Shown here: positions 24,143 to 32,307 of the stretch, piece by piece
Numbering within the stretch: the first letter of the stretch is position 1
Layout of the letters: each line of letters begins with the position of its first letter
From: CBDDFS01 sp965227255
GTDB lineage: Bacteria > Bacteroidota > Bacteroidia > Flavobacteriales_E > Vicingaceae
Direction: 5' to 3'
Assembly: GCA_965227255.1 (NCBI GenBank)
Contig: CBDDFS010000006.1
Span: forward strand, 62,001-126,000
Length of the DNA: 64,000 nt
Notes under the pieces: model-generated
The model's input: the letters and a program-made list of their open reading frames with translations, nothing else
Databases searched by the model: none
Told to the model about the DNA's origin: nothing
Position numbers and translations under genes: made by a program

Positions 24143-24875
24143 CGAGAACAAAGCCTTTTTCCTGAAGTGACGTAATGAAATTCATAAGGTTTTCCATTGC
24201 ACCTTCGGTTTCAGTCAGACCGAATTCTGAGAGGACAGAGGAAATTGCCTCATCCACTTTGCTCCCTTTTTTGAGTCTTTCAATCAAGTTATTATGCAGA
24301 ACTGAAATTTCAAGAAAGTTGACCTTGAAATCCTGATTATTTCTCATAATCAATAGATAATAACTACCCTTTTTCGTAGAAATATTCTCCCAATCTCCCT
24401 TGTGGACTGGATAACTTAGTGTCAGAATTTCATGGTCTGGATTGAATGCCAGCCTTGAGTCAGAGTTGATCGAACCTTGCAAATGTGGATCTGAATTTTT
24501 CTCCTCCCTGTTGTACACTAGAATCTCCACCCACTCCATTTCCATCAGATCAAGGAGGAAAGGGTAATCTTCCAACAACAGCGGTGGATTTTCTCTGAAA
24601 TAATTATAGAATTCACCGGGAACACGCCATACCTGAGGAACCTGGGCATTATGATTCGTCATATATACTTCTACCAGTTTTTTGAAATCTGCATCGGAAA
24701 GAAGTGAATTCATGATGGGAAAAGCATTCTCAACTATACCGTACATCACATTGAATACCAAACGACGATAGTGAGGCAGATTCTCGGCCCGACTTCCTTC
24801 GATCTCAACCTCTTTTCCATCGCGACAATATTGCGCAAGTTTGTTTTGAAGATCTATGGTTTTCTGATCAAGCAT
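24120..24875 (-). CDS. DUF2063 family protein, MNIO partner (BufC/HvfC-like)
   Basis: 251 residues. The N-terminal DUF2063 domain (about 5-100: LQNKLAQYCRDG, HYRRLVFNVMYGIVENAFPIMNSLL, DFKKLVEVYMTNHNAQVPQVWRVPGEFYNYF) is the signature of the partner of DUF692 enzymes. A C-terminal region of about 130 residues resembles the helical/beta recognition domain of HvfC-like proteins. In the family it binds the precursor's leader and presents it to the iron enzyme. It overlaps the enzyme gene by 8 bp and its C-terminus runs into a 7-bp tandem repeat. Confidence 0.83.
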   Translation of the reverse strand: MLDQKTIDLQNKLAQYCRDGKEVEIEGSRAENLPHYRRLVFNVMYGIVENAFPIMNSLLSDADFKKLVEVYMTNHNAQVPQVWRVPGEFYNYFRENPPLLLEDYPFLLDLMEMEWVEILVYNREEKNSDPHLQGSINSDSRLAFNPDHEILTLSYPVHKGDWENISTKKGSYYLLIMRNNQDFKVNFLEISVLHNNLIERLKKGSKVDEAISSVLSEFGLTETEGAMENLMNFITSLQEKGFVLGYLIDDK

Positions 24876-25695
24876 CGACCTTTTTCCAGTTTGATTGAAC
24901 GATTTCTTTTAGCTTTTTTAACTCCCCTTGCAATTCAGGCAGCTCCGGAATATTGAAGTCTCTTTCCAGTAAAACCGGCACAGGATTGAGATGCGGCAAT
25001 GTCCAGTTGAATAGGTTATAAACCGGATCGATAATTGGCTGACCATGTGTGTCAATGATAAGATCCTCTCTGACCTGCTCATGTCCGGCCATGTGTATGT
25101 AGGCAACCTGTTCAAGAGGCATGCTCAAAATGAACTCTTTTGCGTCGTATTTGTGGTTGAATGAGTTCACATAGACATTGTTGACGTCCAATAGCAATTT
25201 ACATCCTGATTCTTTAACTATGGAAGCAACAAATTCGTGTTCTGTCATTTCCGGAGCAACCGGACTATAGTATGAGACATTCTCAAGTACAAGTGGTCGT
25301 TGTAGGATATCCTGAACCTTTTGAATCCGATCCACAATGTGTTCAACCGCATCACGACGGAATGGGATAGGTAGAAGATCGTACAGATGCGCATTGGCAC
25401 ACTTACTGTAACTGAGGTGTTCGGAATACAATTCGACATTATATCTGTCGAGAAATTCCTTCAGTTCTTTTATGAAATCGTTGTCGAGAGGATCAGGACT
25501 GCCAATGGAGAGTGACAATCCATGACAAACTATCGGATACTTTTCAGATGCTTCATCGAGTTTCTTTTTCCAAAATCCTCCCAAACGCATCCAGTTCTCC
25601 GGCGCGAATTCTATAAAATCCGGCTTATCCGTTTCTAAATGAATGAGATCGTAAGCAAGATCCCTTCGAAATCCTATTCCAACACCCTGTATCAT
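24868..25695 (-). CDS. DUF692 multinuclear iron oxidase (MNIO, BufB/HvfB-like)
   Basis: 275 residues with a TIM-barrel fold. Typical DUF692 motifs are present: GVGIGFRRDL at the start, FIEFAPENWM, CHGLSLSIGSPDPLD, YSEHLSYSKC, LVLENVSYYSP, LLLDVNNVYVNSFNH, YIHMAGHE and DTHGQPI, supplying the His, Glu and Asp iron ligands. Members install oxazolone/thioamide or thiooxazole groups on cysteines of RiPP precursors. Here the substrate is almost certainly the EGKCG-repeat protein encoded just upstream. The start codon follows directly after a hairpin and T-tract with no visible Shine-Dalgarno. Confidence 0.9.
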   Translation of the reverse strand: MIQGVGIGFRRDLAYDLIHLETDKPDFIEFAPENWMRLGGFWKKKLDEASEKYPIVCHGLSLSIGSPDPLDNDFIKELKEFLDRYNVELYSEHLSYSKCANAHLYDLLPIPFRRDAVEHIVDRIQKVQDILQRPLVLENVSYYSPVAPEMTEHEFVASIVKESGCKLLLDVNNVYVNSFNHKYDAKEFILSMPLEQVAYIHMAGHEQVREDLIIDTHGQPIIDPVYNLFNWTLPHLNPVPVLLERDFNIPELPELQGELKKLKEIVQSNWKKVDA

Positions 25696-25731
25696 AAAAA
25701 AGAGCGAAGCACCGAAGCACCTCGCTCAATT
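25696..25731 (-). terminator. Attenuator-like hairpin between RiPP precursor and MNIO gene
   Basis: On the minus strand GAGCGAGGTGC-TTCG-GTGCTTCGCTC, allowing G-U pairs, forms a tight stem capped by TTCG and followed by T6, ending at the base before the bufB ATG. It has the form of an intrinsic terminator inside the operon. It should give abundant precursor mRNA and limited read-through into the enzyme genes, and it may also mask the bufB ribosome site. Confidence 0.65.
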
Positions 25732-25747
25732 TTTAATAGTTAACCAC

Positions 25748-26170
25748 TTAGTTTTTTGGCTTCTCAGTTTTCGTTGCAGCTTTCTCCTGCTCCTGAGTCG
25801 TTGGCTTCATTTGCATCGAATTATCGCTTGATTTTTCAGATGACTTTTCAGAAGACTTCATGCTGGCTTTATTGTCGTCCTTTTTCTCTTCTTTCTTGCC
25901 TTTCTCTCCGCATTTTCCTTCTCCGCATTTACCTTCACCACACTTACCTTCTCCGCATTTGCCTTCTCCGCACTCGAATTCAACATCCGTGTTTGATGTA
26001 AAAGCTGACATGGCATCGGCTGTGATCAAATTGCTTCTAAGCTCGGAGCCCGAACCTAGATCTTCAAAGTTCAATAGTTCAGCAGCATTTGCATTTGTGC
26101 CAAAAGCACCGATCATTACCGCACCCGAAGCAAGGGCAGCCAGTTTAACATTTTTATTTTCTTTTTTCAT
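25748..26170 (-). CDS. Secreted EGKCG-repeat RiPP precursor (bufferin/HvfA-like)
   Basis: 140 residues from the Met at 26170; the open frame extends to 26374 but that would overlap comM and lacks a signal. The signal peptide is MKKENKNVKLAALASGAVMI... with a likely cut after ANA (about residue 29). A spacer follows, then FECG and four perfect EGKCG repeats, giving Cys67, 72, 77, 82 and 87, exactly five residues apart. The tail is hydrophilic and rich in Lys, Ser and Glu. In HvfA/bufferins the cysteines of EGKCG motifs are modified by the DUF692/DUF2063 pair and bind copper; the same is inferred here. Its own promoter box is at 26197-26204. Confidence 0.88.
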   Translation of the reverse strand: MKKENKNVKLAALASGAVMIGAFGTNANAAELLNFEDLGSGSELRSNLITADAMSAFTSNTDVEFECGEGKCGEGKCGEGKCGEGKCGEKGKKEEKKDDNKASMKSSEKSSEKSSDNSMQMKPTTQEQEKAATKTEKPKN

Positions 26171-26196
26171 CTCTTTTAGTTTGAATGGGTTGATAT

Positions 26197-26204
26197 CAAA
26201 TTTA
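26197..26204 (-). promoter_or_regulatory. Promoter -7 box for the RiPP operon
   Basis: The minus strand reads TAAATTTG, an exact TAnnTTTG match, 26 bp upstream of the precursor ATG. There is no clear -33 TTG. Confidence 0.5.
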
Positions 26205-26239
26205 TAATTATTAGTCGAAGTTCTTTTATTTCCCAGACC

Positions 26240-26264
26240 TATTTGGTCGCTGAGCGGACAAATA
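26240..26264. promoter_or_regulatory. Interrupted palindrome upstream of RiPP promoter
   Basis: TATTTG-G-TCGC-TGA-GCGG-A-CAAATA is symmetrical over 25 bp and lies 35 bp upstream of the -7 box, just after the comM stop. It could be the operator of a metal- or stress-responsive regulator. A comM terminator is less likely because no T-tract follows on the minus strand. Confidence 0.35.
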
Positions 26265-26279
26265 CCAATTTTAGGAATC

Positions 26280-27818
26280 TTATCGAGACCATTTTTGGCG
26301 ATCGAGAGATCTATACTGAATGGCCTCTGCAAGGTGTTGATTATGAATATCCTGACATCTGTCAAGATCGGCAATTGTACGTGAAATCCTCAATATTCTA
26401 TCGTATGCACGAGCCGATAATGACAGTGTTTCTACAGCCTTTTTCAACAAATTCTGTCCTTCGTTATTCAATCTGCAAAATCTATGAAGAGCTTTTCCAC
26501 GCAGTTCTGAATTCGTAATGTAGGCTTCATTATTGAGTCGTTGCTTTTGTATATTTCTTGCCTCCATCACTCGACTCAAAATGTCTTCAGAACATTCCTC
26601 TTGTGATTCTTTTGCGAGATCTTTAAATGGAATTGGCGTAACCTGAACATGCATGTCAATTCTATCCATTAGTGGTCCGGATATTTTGTGAAGATATCTC
26701 TGAACTGTAACAGGTGAACAAATGCATTCCTTCTCCGGGTGGGTATAATTACCACAAGGACAAGGATTCATGGAAGCAATGAGCATAAAGTTCGCTGGAA
26801 ATTCTACAGCCATTCTGGCTCTGGACACATGTATTTTCCGTTCCTCCAGAGGCTGTCGCAAGACTTCAAGCACCGACCGCTTGAATTCCGGTAATTCATC
26901 AAGAAATAAAACACCGTTATGAGCCAGAGAAATTTCTCCTGGTTGTGGACTTCCTCCCCCACCTACCAGGGCTACATCTGATATGGTGTGATGAGGATTT
27001 CTAAATGGTCTATTCAGGATGATAGAGGCATTCTTATGCGTTAATCCGGCAACTGAATGAACCCTGGTTGTTTCGATTGCTTCTTCAACACTGAGTTCAG
27101 GTAAGATTGTCGGCACCCTTCTTGCAAGCATAGTCTTGCCCGCACCGGGTGGACCGATCAGAATCAGATTATGGTTTCCGGCGGCGGCAATCTCGAAGGC
27201 TCTCTTAATATTTTGCTGACCCTTCACATCTTCAAAGTCAATATCGGATCGAGAACGAATGTCCTTTTTCTTTATTGAGGATACTTTTCTTGCCAATTCA
27301 TCAGAAGATATCCTTCCCTCTAAAAAATTAATTACATCACCTAATCCCTTGAATCCAAGAATCTCAATTCCTTCAACCAGAGAAGCTTCTGCTACATTTT
27401 CTTCCGGTAAAATGATACCTTTAAAACCATCCTTGCGAGCCCTCATTGCCATCGAAAGAGCTCCTTTTAATGGTTGAAGTCCACCGTCAAGCGACAATTC
27501 ACCCATCATGACATAATCGCTCATATTACTTGACTCAATGTACCCTGCCGCTGCCAAAATACCGGTAGCAATGGCAAGATCAAATGCCGATCCTTCTTTT
27601 CTGAGATCGGCCGGAGCGAGATTTACAGTAATCCTTTTACCGGGCATTTTCAAGCCGATATTCTTCAGCGCTGCTTCTATCCTTCGCTGACTCTCCTTGA
27701 TGGCATTATCGGGAAGTCCGACAAGAAAAAACTTATAGCCTTTATCAGTATTGACCTCAATTGTGATCGTAAGGGCATCCACCCCGATCAGGGTGCAGCC
27801 ATACGTTTTTACAAGCAT
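26280..27818 (-). CDS. comM: YifB/ComM family Mg-chelatase-like AAA+ ATPase
   Basis: 512 residues, full length. The N-terminal ChlI-like domain (about 1-170) starts MLVKTYGCTLIGVDALTITIEV and contains KRITVNLAPADLRKEGSAFDLAIA. The AAA+ domain has Walker A LIGPPGAGKTMLARRVP, Walker B VLFLDELPEF and the NPCPCGNYTHPEKECIC metal-binding-like loop, and a C-terminal helical domain follows. The family includes ComM, a helicase promoting branch migration during natural transformation. It lies 3 bp from gmhA on the same strand. Confidence 0.93.
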   Translation of the reverse strand: MLVKTYGCTLIGVDALTITIEVNTDKGYKFFLVGLPDNAIKESQRRIEAALKNIGLKMPGKRITVNLAPADLRKEGSAFDLAIATGILAAAGYIESSNMSDYVMMGELSLDGGLQPLKGALSMAMRARKDGFKGIILPEENVAEASLVEGIEILGFKGLGDVINFLEGRISSDELARKVSSIKKKDIRSRSDIDFEDVKGQQNIKRAFEIAAAGNHNLILIGPPGAGKTMLARRVPTILPELSVEEAIETTRVHSVAGLTHKNASIILNRPFRNPHHTISDVALVGGGGSPQPGEISLAHNGVLFLDELPEFKRSVLEVLRQPLEERKIHVSRARMAVEFPANFMLIASMNPCPCGNYTHPEKECICSPVTVQRYLHKISGPLMDRIDMHVQVTPIPFKDLAKESQEECSEDILSRVMEARNIQKQRLNNEAYITNSELRGKALHRFCRLNNEGQNLLKKAVETLSLSARAYDRILRISRTIADLDRCQDIHNQHLAEAIQYRSLDRQKWSR

Positions 27819-27821
27819 GTA

Positions 27822-28391
27822 TTAAATGTGTTCTTCTATGGTTTGAATCAAAGAATGAATCACCTTGATGTGGATCTCCTGTGCCCGATCGGCATACTGA
27901 CTATAGGGAGCTCTGATCTCAACATCACACAGATCTTTTAATATTCCTCCGTCTTTCCCTGTGAGAACAACGACCTTCATGCCTTTTTCACGAGCAACTT
28001 CTGCCGCCCTGACCACATTTTTGGATGTCCCACTGGTGCTAATACCTAACAAGACATCACCTTCTTTTCCAAGCCCTTCTATGTATCTTGAAAAAACGTA
28101 TTCATAGCCGTAGTCGTTTCCGACACAGCTCAAATGTGAAGGGTCTGATATAGAAACAGCAGCTATTGAAGGTCTGTCATTTCGAAACCTACCGGTAAGT
28201 TCTTCCGCAAAATGCATGGCGTCACACATGGATCCACCATTACCGCATGAAATGATCTTGCCTCCATTCTTAAGGCATTGAATCATCAGGTCGGCTGCAT
28301 TCTGAATATTTTGAATATTCTCCTCATTGCTGAGAAATGCATTCAATACATCCTGCGCTTCCTTAAAATTCTTTTTGATCAGATCACTCAT
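27822..28391 (-). CDS. gmhA: Phosphoheptose isomerase-like SIS protein
   Basis: 189 residues, a single SIS domain. GKIISCGNGGSMCDAMHFAEELTGRF contains the sugar-phosphate loop and the His/Glu pair that binds zinc in GmhA. SISDPSHLSCVGNDYGYEYVFSRYIEGLG, GISTSGTSKNV and the end ADRAQEIHIKVIHSLI also match. It converts sedoheptulose 7-phosphate to D-glycero-D-manno-heptose 7-phosphate for LPS core synthesis. The partner genes are not adjacent. Confidence 0.9.
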   Translation of the reverse strand: MSDLIKKNFKEAQDVLNAFLSNEENIQNIQNAADLMIQCLKNGGKIISCGNGGSMCDAMHFAEELTGRFRNDRPSIAAVSISDPSHLSCVGNDYGYEYVFSRYIEGLGKEGDVLLGISTSGTSKNVVRAAEVAREKGMKVVVLTGKDGGILKDLCDVEIRAPYSQYADRAQEIHIKVIHSLIQTIEEHI

Positions 28392-28482
28392 AGATGGCAG
28401 AGATAGAGAAACTTTGAACCAAGTTTACTTCAAAATATCGGATTAACCTAATGAGAAAAATGGCAGATTGTAGACGAGGAAA

Positions 28483-30960
28483 TTACTCGATGGAAGCTAC
28501 ATTGGTCGTATTGAAACGGTCGATACCTTCTCTCAGCCAGAGCCTGAATTTCTCAATATCCGGATCATAGGCTGCCGAGCCATTCATGGTGTTCTCATCG
28601 TGGTCGATGATGACATAATATGGCTGTGCGTTGGTCTCATATTTCACGGCTTGCATGTAAGCCCATTTATTACCAACCGTCCTTAACTTTTTCATCTTAT
28701 CGCCGATCTGAACCGTCTTTTGCTCCTCTTCCGGTAATGGAATTTTCTCATCCACATACAAAGAGATCAGAACCACATCTTCACGCAGAATCTTCAGAAT
28801 ACCCGGGTCAGACCAAACCTGCTCTTCCATTTTTCTACAGTTCACACAGGCCCAACCGGTAAAGTCAAGCATTACAGGCTTTCCTATTTCTTTTGCATAG
28901 GCCAGGCCTTCTTCGTAATCATGGAAACAATTGAGCTGATGCGGACAGTGTTCAGGTTCACCTACCACTTCTGCGACTTCGCCATTTGTGCTTGGAGCAG
29001 CTGCTATGACTTTAGATCCTCCAAGTCCTTGCGGCGATTCACTGTAGAACATAGGTGGAGGGAAACCGGCAATCATTTTCAGAGGTGCTCCCCATATACC
29101 GGGAATCAGGTAGATGGTAAACATCAGAGATGCCACAGCAAACATTAATCTTGTCACAGAAATACGTTCATTCTTACTGTCATGAGGCAGATGGAAGAAA
29201 CCGAGTAAATAGGCCGTCATCATGGTAAAAATGGCAATCCAGATGGCAATGAATACTTCCCTTTTCAATAAACCCGCTTGCCATACAAGGTCGGCATTGG
29301 ATAAGAATTTAAATGCAAAGGCCAATTCGAGGAATCCAAGTACAACTTTCACAGAATTCAACCAACCACCTGAAGAAGGAAGTGAATTAAGCCAGGCCGG
29401 GAATGCGGCAAACAAACCAAAAGGCAATGCCAGTGCAAGAGAGAATCCAAACATTCCAATGACCGGTCCGAGAATACCACCATTCACAGCGGCGTCAACC
29501 AGCAAGGTACCAATGATTGGTCCGGTACAGCTGAATGAAACAAGGGAAAGTGTAAAGGCCATGAAGAATATACCCAATATACCTCCCCGATTCGATGCGC
29601 TGTCGGCCTTGTTCACCCATGAACTCGGTAAGGTGATCTCAAATGCTCCAAAAAAGGATATAGCAAAGACCACCAGAAGTACAAAGAAGAAAATATTAAA
29701 ATACGGATCTGTAGAAAGCTGATTTAATGCATCCGCTCCGAATATCGCTGTGATTCCATATCCCAGAAGAACATAAATGGCGATAATAGAAAAACTATAT
29801 AAGGCAGCATTGGAAATACCTTTTGCTCTCGTCTTACTCTGTTTAATGAAGAAGCTTACCGTCAATGGGATCATTGGGAAAACACAGGGAGTAAGCAAGG
29901 CTACAAAACCAAATAAGAAACCTCCCAGGAATGTTCCCCAGTAAGATTTTGAAACATTATCCCCGGTCAGCATTGTGCCCTTCGGCGCAGGCAGGGGAAT
30001 ATCTAGATTGAAGTCAACATAATCAGGTGGTATGCATTTTTCTGCATCGCAGGACATGTAATAAACATTGCCTGAAAGTTTATTCGACTCACCCGTTGAT
30101 TCAAATTCCTGGCGAAATTCTACCTTGCCTTCATAATAACTTAAGTTCATCATGAAGTTAGGATCGTATTCATTCTTAACCTCACCTTCAACCTTCACAT
30201 CACCTACATAAGCAATACCGGGAATAGTATCCAGATTAATTTCAGTTTCCACCGGACCATCATCACTTTCAAGCTCAAGTGCATAGAGATGCCATGTTTC
30301 TTCAATATTGGCCGTAATGATCAATTCATATTTTTGTTCCCCTTTTGGCTCAATCTTGAAATCCCAATTCACAGGGTCAAAAATTTCCTCCAGATCATCC
30401 TCAGAATTGATGCTTACTGCATTTTCAGTGCTTAGTATTTCTCCAGCATCAAGATTCTCTTCTACTGAAGTCGAAGCCACTTTTGGTGCCGGAATAATGA
30501 AAGAAAAAACCTCAATCTCAGGCGGAAGGCACATCTTATCATCACATACCATGAACTCAACCTCAACTGAATATCCCACATCCTTATCACTGTGGTTCTT
30601 TACCTTCTGTCTGAATTCGGCCTTGTGCTCAAAAAAGGAAATATTAAGCTGAGAGATCTCCTCAAAGGCCGTAATGCTTTCACTCTCTTCAACTTTTCCT
30701 ATTCGCTCAATATGTTCGTTCTCCGGGAAATAAAATTGCGTTGGTAGCGGGGCATCGTCAGCATCCGGCACTTCCTGCGTGTAAAGATGCCAGTGATCCT
30801 CTATATCGACCTTGATCAATAATTCAACTTCACCATTTTCCAATTCGATCAGCTCCGACGACCAATCCGTTGGATCGTGCATCTGGGCTGAAACATTAAA
30901 AACTATAAACAGGGATAAAAGGGCCGACAGCCAGAATTTCTTTTGCAAGACTAAAAACAT
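28483..30960 (-). CDS. dsbD: Thiol:disulfide interchange protein DsbD with two alpha domains
   Basis: 825 residues. Signal peptide at the start, then two successive DsbD-alpha-like domains: about 30-150, with DPTDWSSEL, DHWHLYTQE and CDDKMCLPPE; and about 195-325, with DPVNWDFKI, ETWHLYALE and CDAEKCIPPD. A transmembrane DsbD core of eight or so helices follows (about 345-640; TPCVFPMIPLTVSFF and FSCTGPIIGTLL carry the redox cysteines). The C-terminal thioredoxin domain has the active site WACVNCRKME. It moves electrons from cytoplasmic thioredoxin across the inner membrane to periplasmic proteins. The duplicated alpha domain is unlike the single one in E. coli. Confidence 0.93.
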   Translation of the reverse strand: MFLVLQKKFWLSALLSLFIVFNVSAQMHDPTDWSSELIELENGEVELLIKVDIEDHWHLYTQEVPDADDAPLPTQFYFPENEHIERIGKVEESESITAFEEISQLNISFFEHKAEFRQKVKNHSDKDVGYSVEVEFMVCDDKMCLPPEIEVFSFIIPAPKVASTSVEENLDAGEILSTENAVSINSEDDLEEIFDPVNWDFKIEPKGEQKYELIITANIEETWHLYALELESDDGPVETEINLDTIPGIAYVGDVKVEGEVKNEYDPNFMMNLSYYEGKVEFRQEFESTGESNKLSGNVYYMSCDAEKCIPPDYVDFNLDIPLPAPKGTMLTGDNVSKSYWGTFLGGFLFGFVALLTPCVFPMIPLTVSFFIKQSKTRAKGISNAALYSFSIIAIYVLLGYGITAIFGADALNQLSTDPYFNIFFFVLLVVFAISFFGAFEITLPSSWVNKADSASNRGGILGIFFMAFTLSLVSFSCTGPIIGTLLVDAAVNGGILGPVIGMFGFSLALALPFGLFAAFPAWLNSLPSSGGWLNSVKVVLGFLELAFAFKFLSNADLVWQAGLLKREVFIAIWIAIFTMMTAYLLGFFHLPHDSKNERISVTRLMFAVASLMFTIYLIPGIWGAPLKMIAGFPPPMFYSESPQGLGGSKVIAAAPSTNGEVAEVVGEPEHCPHQLNCFHDYEEGLAYAKEIGKPVMLDFTGWACVNCRKMEEQVWSDPGILKILREDVVLISLYVDEKIPLPEEEQKTVQIGDKMKKLRTVGNKWAYMQAVKYETNAQPYYVIIDHDENTMNGSAAYDPDIEKFRLWLREGIDRFNTTNVASIE

Positions 30961-31045
30961 TTGATTTGAGTGTCAAATTTAAGAAACCTATACACAGCGC
31001 AAAGATATGCAAATGCGCTATTTTTGGATTCCTACCGAATTTCTG

Positions 31046-31732
31046 TTAAAAATCTACTTCCTCATCAATCTCCAAGCCGAAGTTTCGCTTGATTATGTTG
31101 ACAAACAAGTAAAGGAAAGGTGTATCGAACACAGCTACAATGACCTTGAACATAAAACCATTGAGAAGCAGATCGCCAAATTTATCCCAACCAATGGCTC
31201 CGAAGGCACATAGCAATACGAGCACGGATCCCGTATCAACAAACTGAGATGTCATTGTCGAGAAATTATTTCGTATCCAGAGATACTTACCCTTGGTCAG
31301 TTTTTTCCAGAAATGGTAGATCCGTATATCAATGAACTGGGCCATCAGGAAGGCAAACATGGAGGCTGCTACGGCCACACCAGTCAAGCCAAATACTTCT
31401 TTAAAGGTTTTATCGTCTACGGGTGACCATTCCGTGGCCGGCACAATGTCGGCGAGAGCAACGATTCCCATGACAAAAATGGTGGAAAACAGACCTACAA
31501 CCACAACCTGGTTGGCCCGTTTCTTACCATAGATCTCAGAGATGATATCCGTAATCAAAAAGGTGATTGGATAGGGCAGAATTCCTACCGAAACTTCGAA
31601 TGTTACCCAACCAAATGGCTTCCAGACGAAAAATTTCTGAAATATCAGATTACAGGAAACCAGAGAGGCAATAAATATGGCGGCCAGCCCTATATATAAC
31701 TTCTCTGCCAGCTTCTTCTTCGCAATGTCCAT
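31046..31732 (-). CDS. Queuosine precursor transporter (VUT/YhhQ family)
   Basis: 228 residues with six membrane helices. Family motifs are visible: FEVSVGILPYPITFLITDIISEIYGKKRANQ, the conserved core of DUF165/YhhQ, and LWIRNNFSTMTSQFVDTGSVLVL. Imports queuine precursors (preQ0/preQ1) for tRNA modification. It is a single gene between dsbD and a small membrane protein. Confidence 0.92.
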   Translation of the reverse strand: MDIAKKKLAEKLYIGLAAIFIASLVSCNLIFQKFFVWKPFGWVTFEVSVGILPYPITFLITDIISEIYGKKRANQVVVVGLFSTIFVMGIVALADIVPATEWSPVDDKTFKEVFGLTGVAVAASMFAFLMAQFIDIRIYHFWKKLTKGKYLWIRNNFSTMTSQFVDTGSVLVLLCAFGAIGWDKFGDLLLNGFMFKVIVAVFDTPFLYLFVNIIKRNFGLEIDEEVDF

Positions 31733-31782
31733 CGTTTCAAATATAAATAAAAGATGAAACCTTCAACAAAATAATTTCAGCA

Positions 31783-32307
31783 TTAATTAACAACAGATAG
31801 CTGATTTTGAATGGATTCCCTGAGATGTGTGGCTTGTTGTGTTCCGATAATATATATCAGACCATCTTTATCCGTCAATTCGATGGCGTCATTTCCTCTG
31901 GTAAAAAATCGAATTTTTCCACGTCTGTGAAGATTATAAACCGGCCTGTTTAATAGGTACTTACTGTACGGAATATGTCTAACACTAACAATACTGCCAA
32001 CGTCAATCTTTACCCTTCTGGATGTCCACAAACCATCAATAATGATATAACCGGAATAGACCTGAGTTTTGATATGCAAGACGAATATCAGAAACATCGA
32101 CCAGACCAAGATCATCAACCCGGTCAGAAAGAAAATATCACCTGTATTTTGAATATCAATTCGCTGACCAACAATTGATTCCGTCAGCCTTTCATGACCT
32201 GAAAAATAATATGCCAGAAAACAGAATATAGCGAATGTCATCCTGCGTATCATCGAGTATTTATTATAACCCAGATACTGCTTCTCCTCAAAAATTATCT
32301 CCTCCAT
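31783..32307 (-). CDS. Hypothetical two-helix membrane protein
   Basis: 174 residues. Two membrane helices (about 25-42 and 58-80) are followed by a beta-rich cytoplasmic domain (SGYIIIDGLWTSRRVKIDVGSIVSVRHI, GKIRFFTRGNDAIELTDKDGLIYIIGTQ) that resembles bacterial PH-like domains. The last residues cover the typical terminal helix (ATHLRESIQNQL). The start is immediately next to the stop of tilS (32307/32308), so the two are cotranscribed. Function unknown. Confidence 0.65.
   Translation of the reverse strand: MEEIIFEEKQYLGYNKYSMIRRMTFAIFCFLAYYFSGHERLTESIVGQRIDIQNTGDIFFLTGLMILVWSMFLIFVLHIKTQVYSGYIIIDGLWTSRRVKIDVGSIVSVRHIPYSKYLLNRPVYNLHRRGKIRFFTRGNDAIELTDKDGLIYIIGTQQATHLRESIQNQLSVVN

Noticed and set aside
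25905..25985. 15-bp direct repeats resembling a CRISPR
   Set aside because: They have no spacers and encode perfect in-frame EGKCG units of a secreted protein.
25860..26207. Plus-strand open frame rich in SPHLP repeats
   Set aside because: It is the exact antisense of the EGKCG repeats of the RiPP precursor; no start context or family match.
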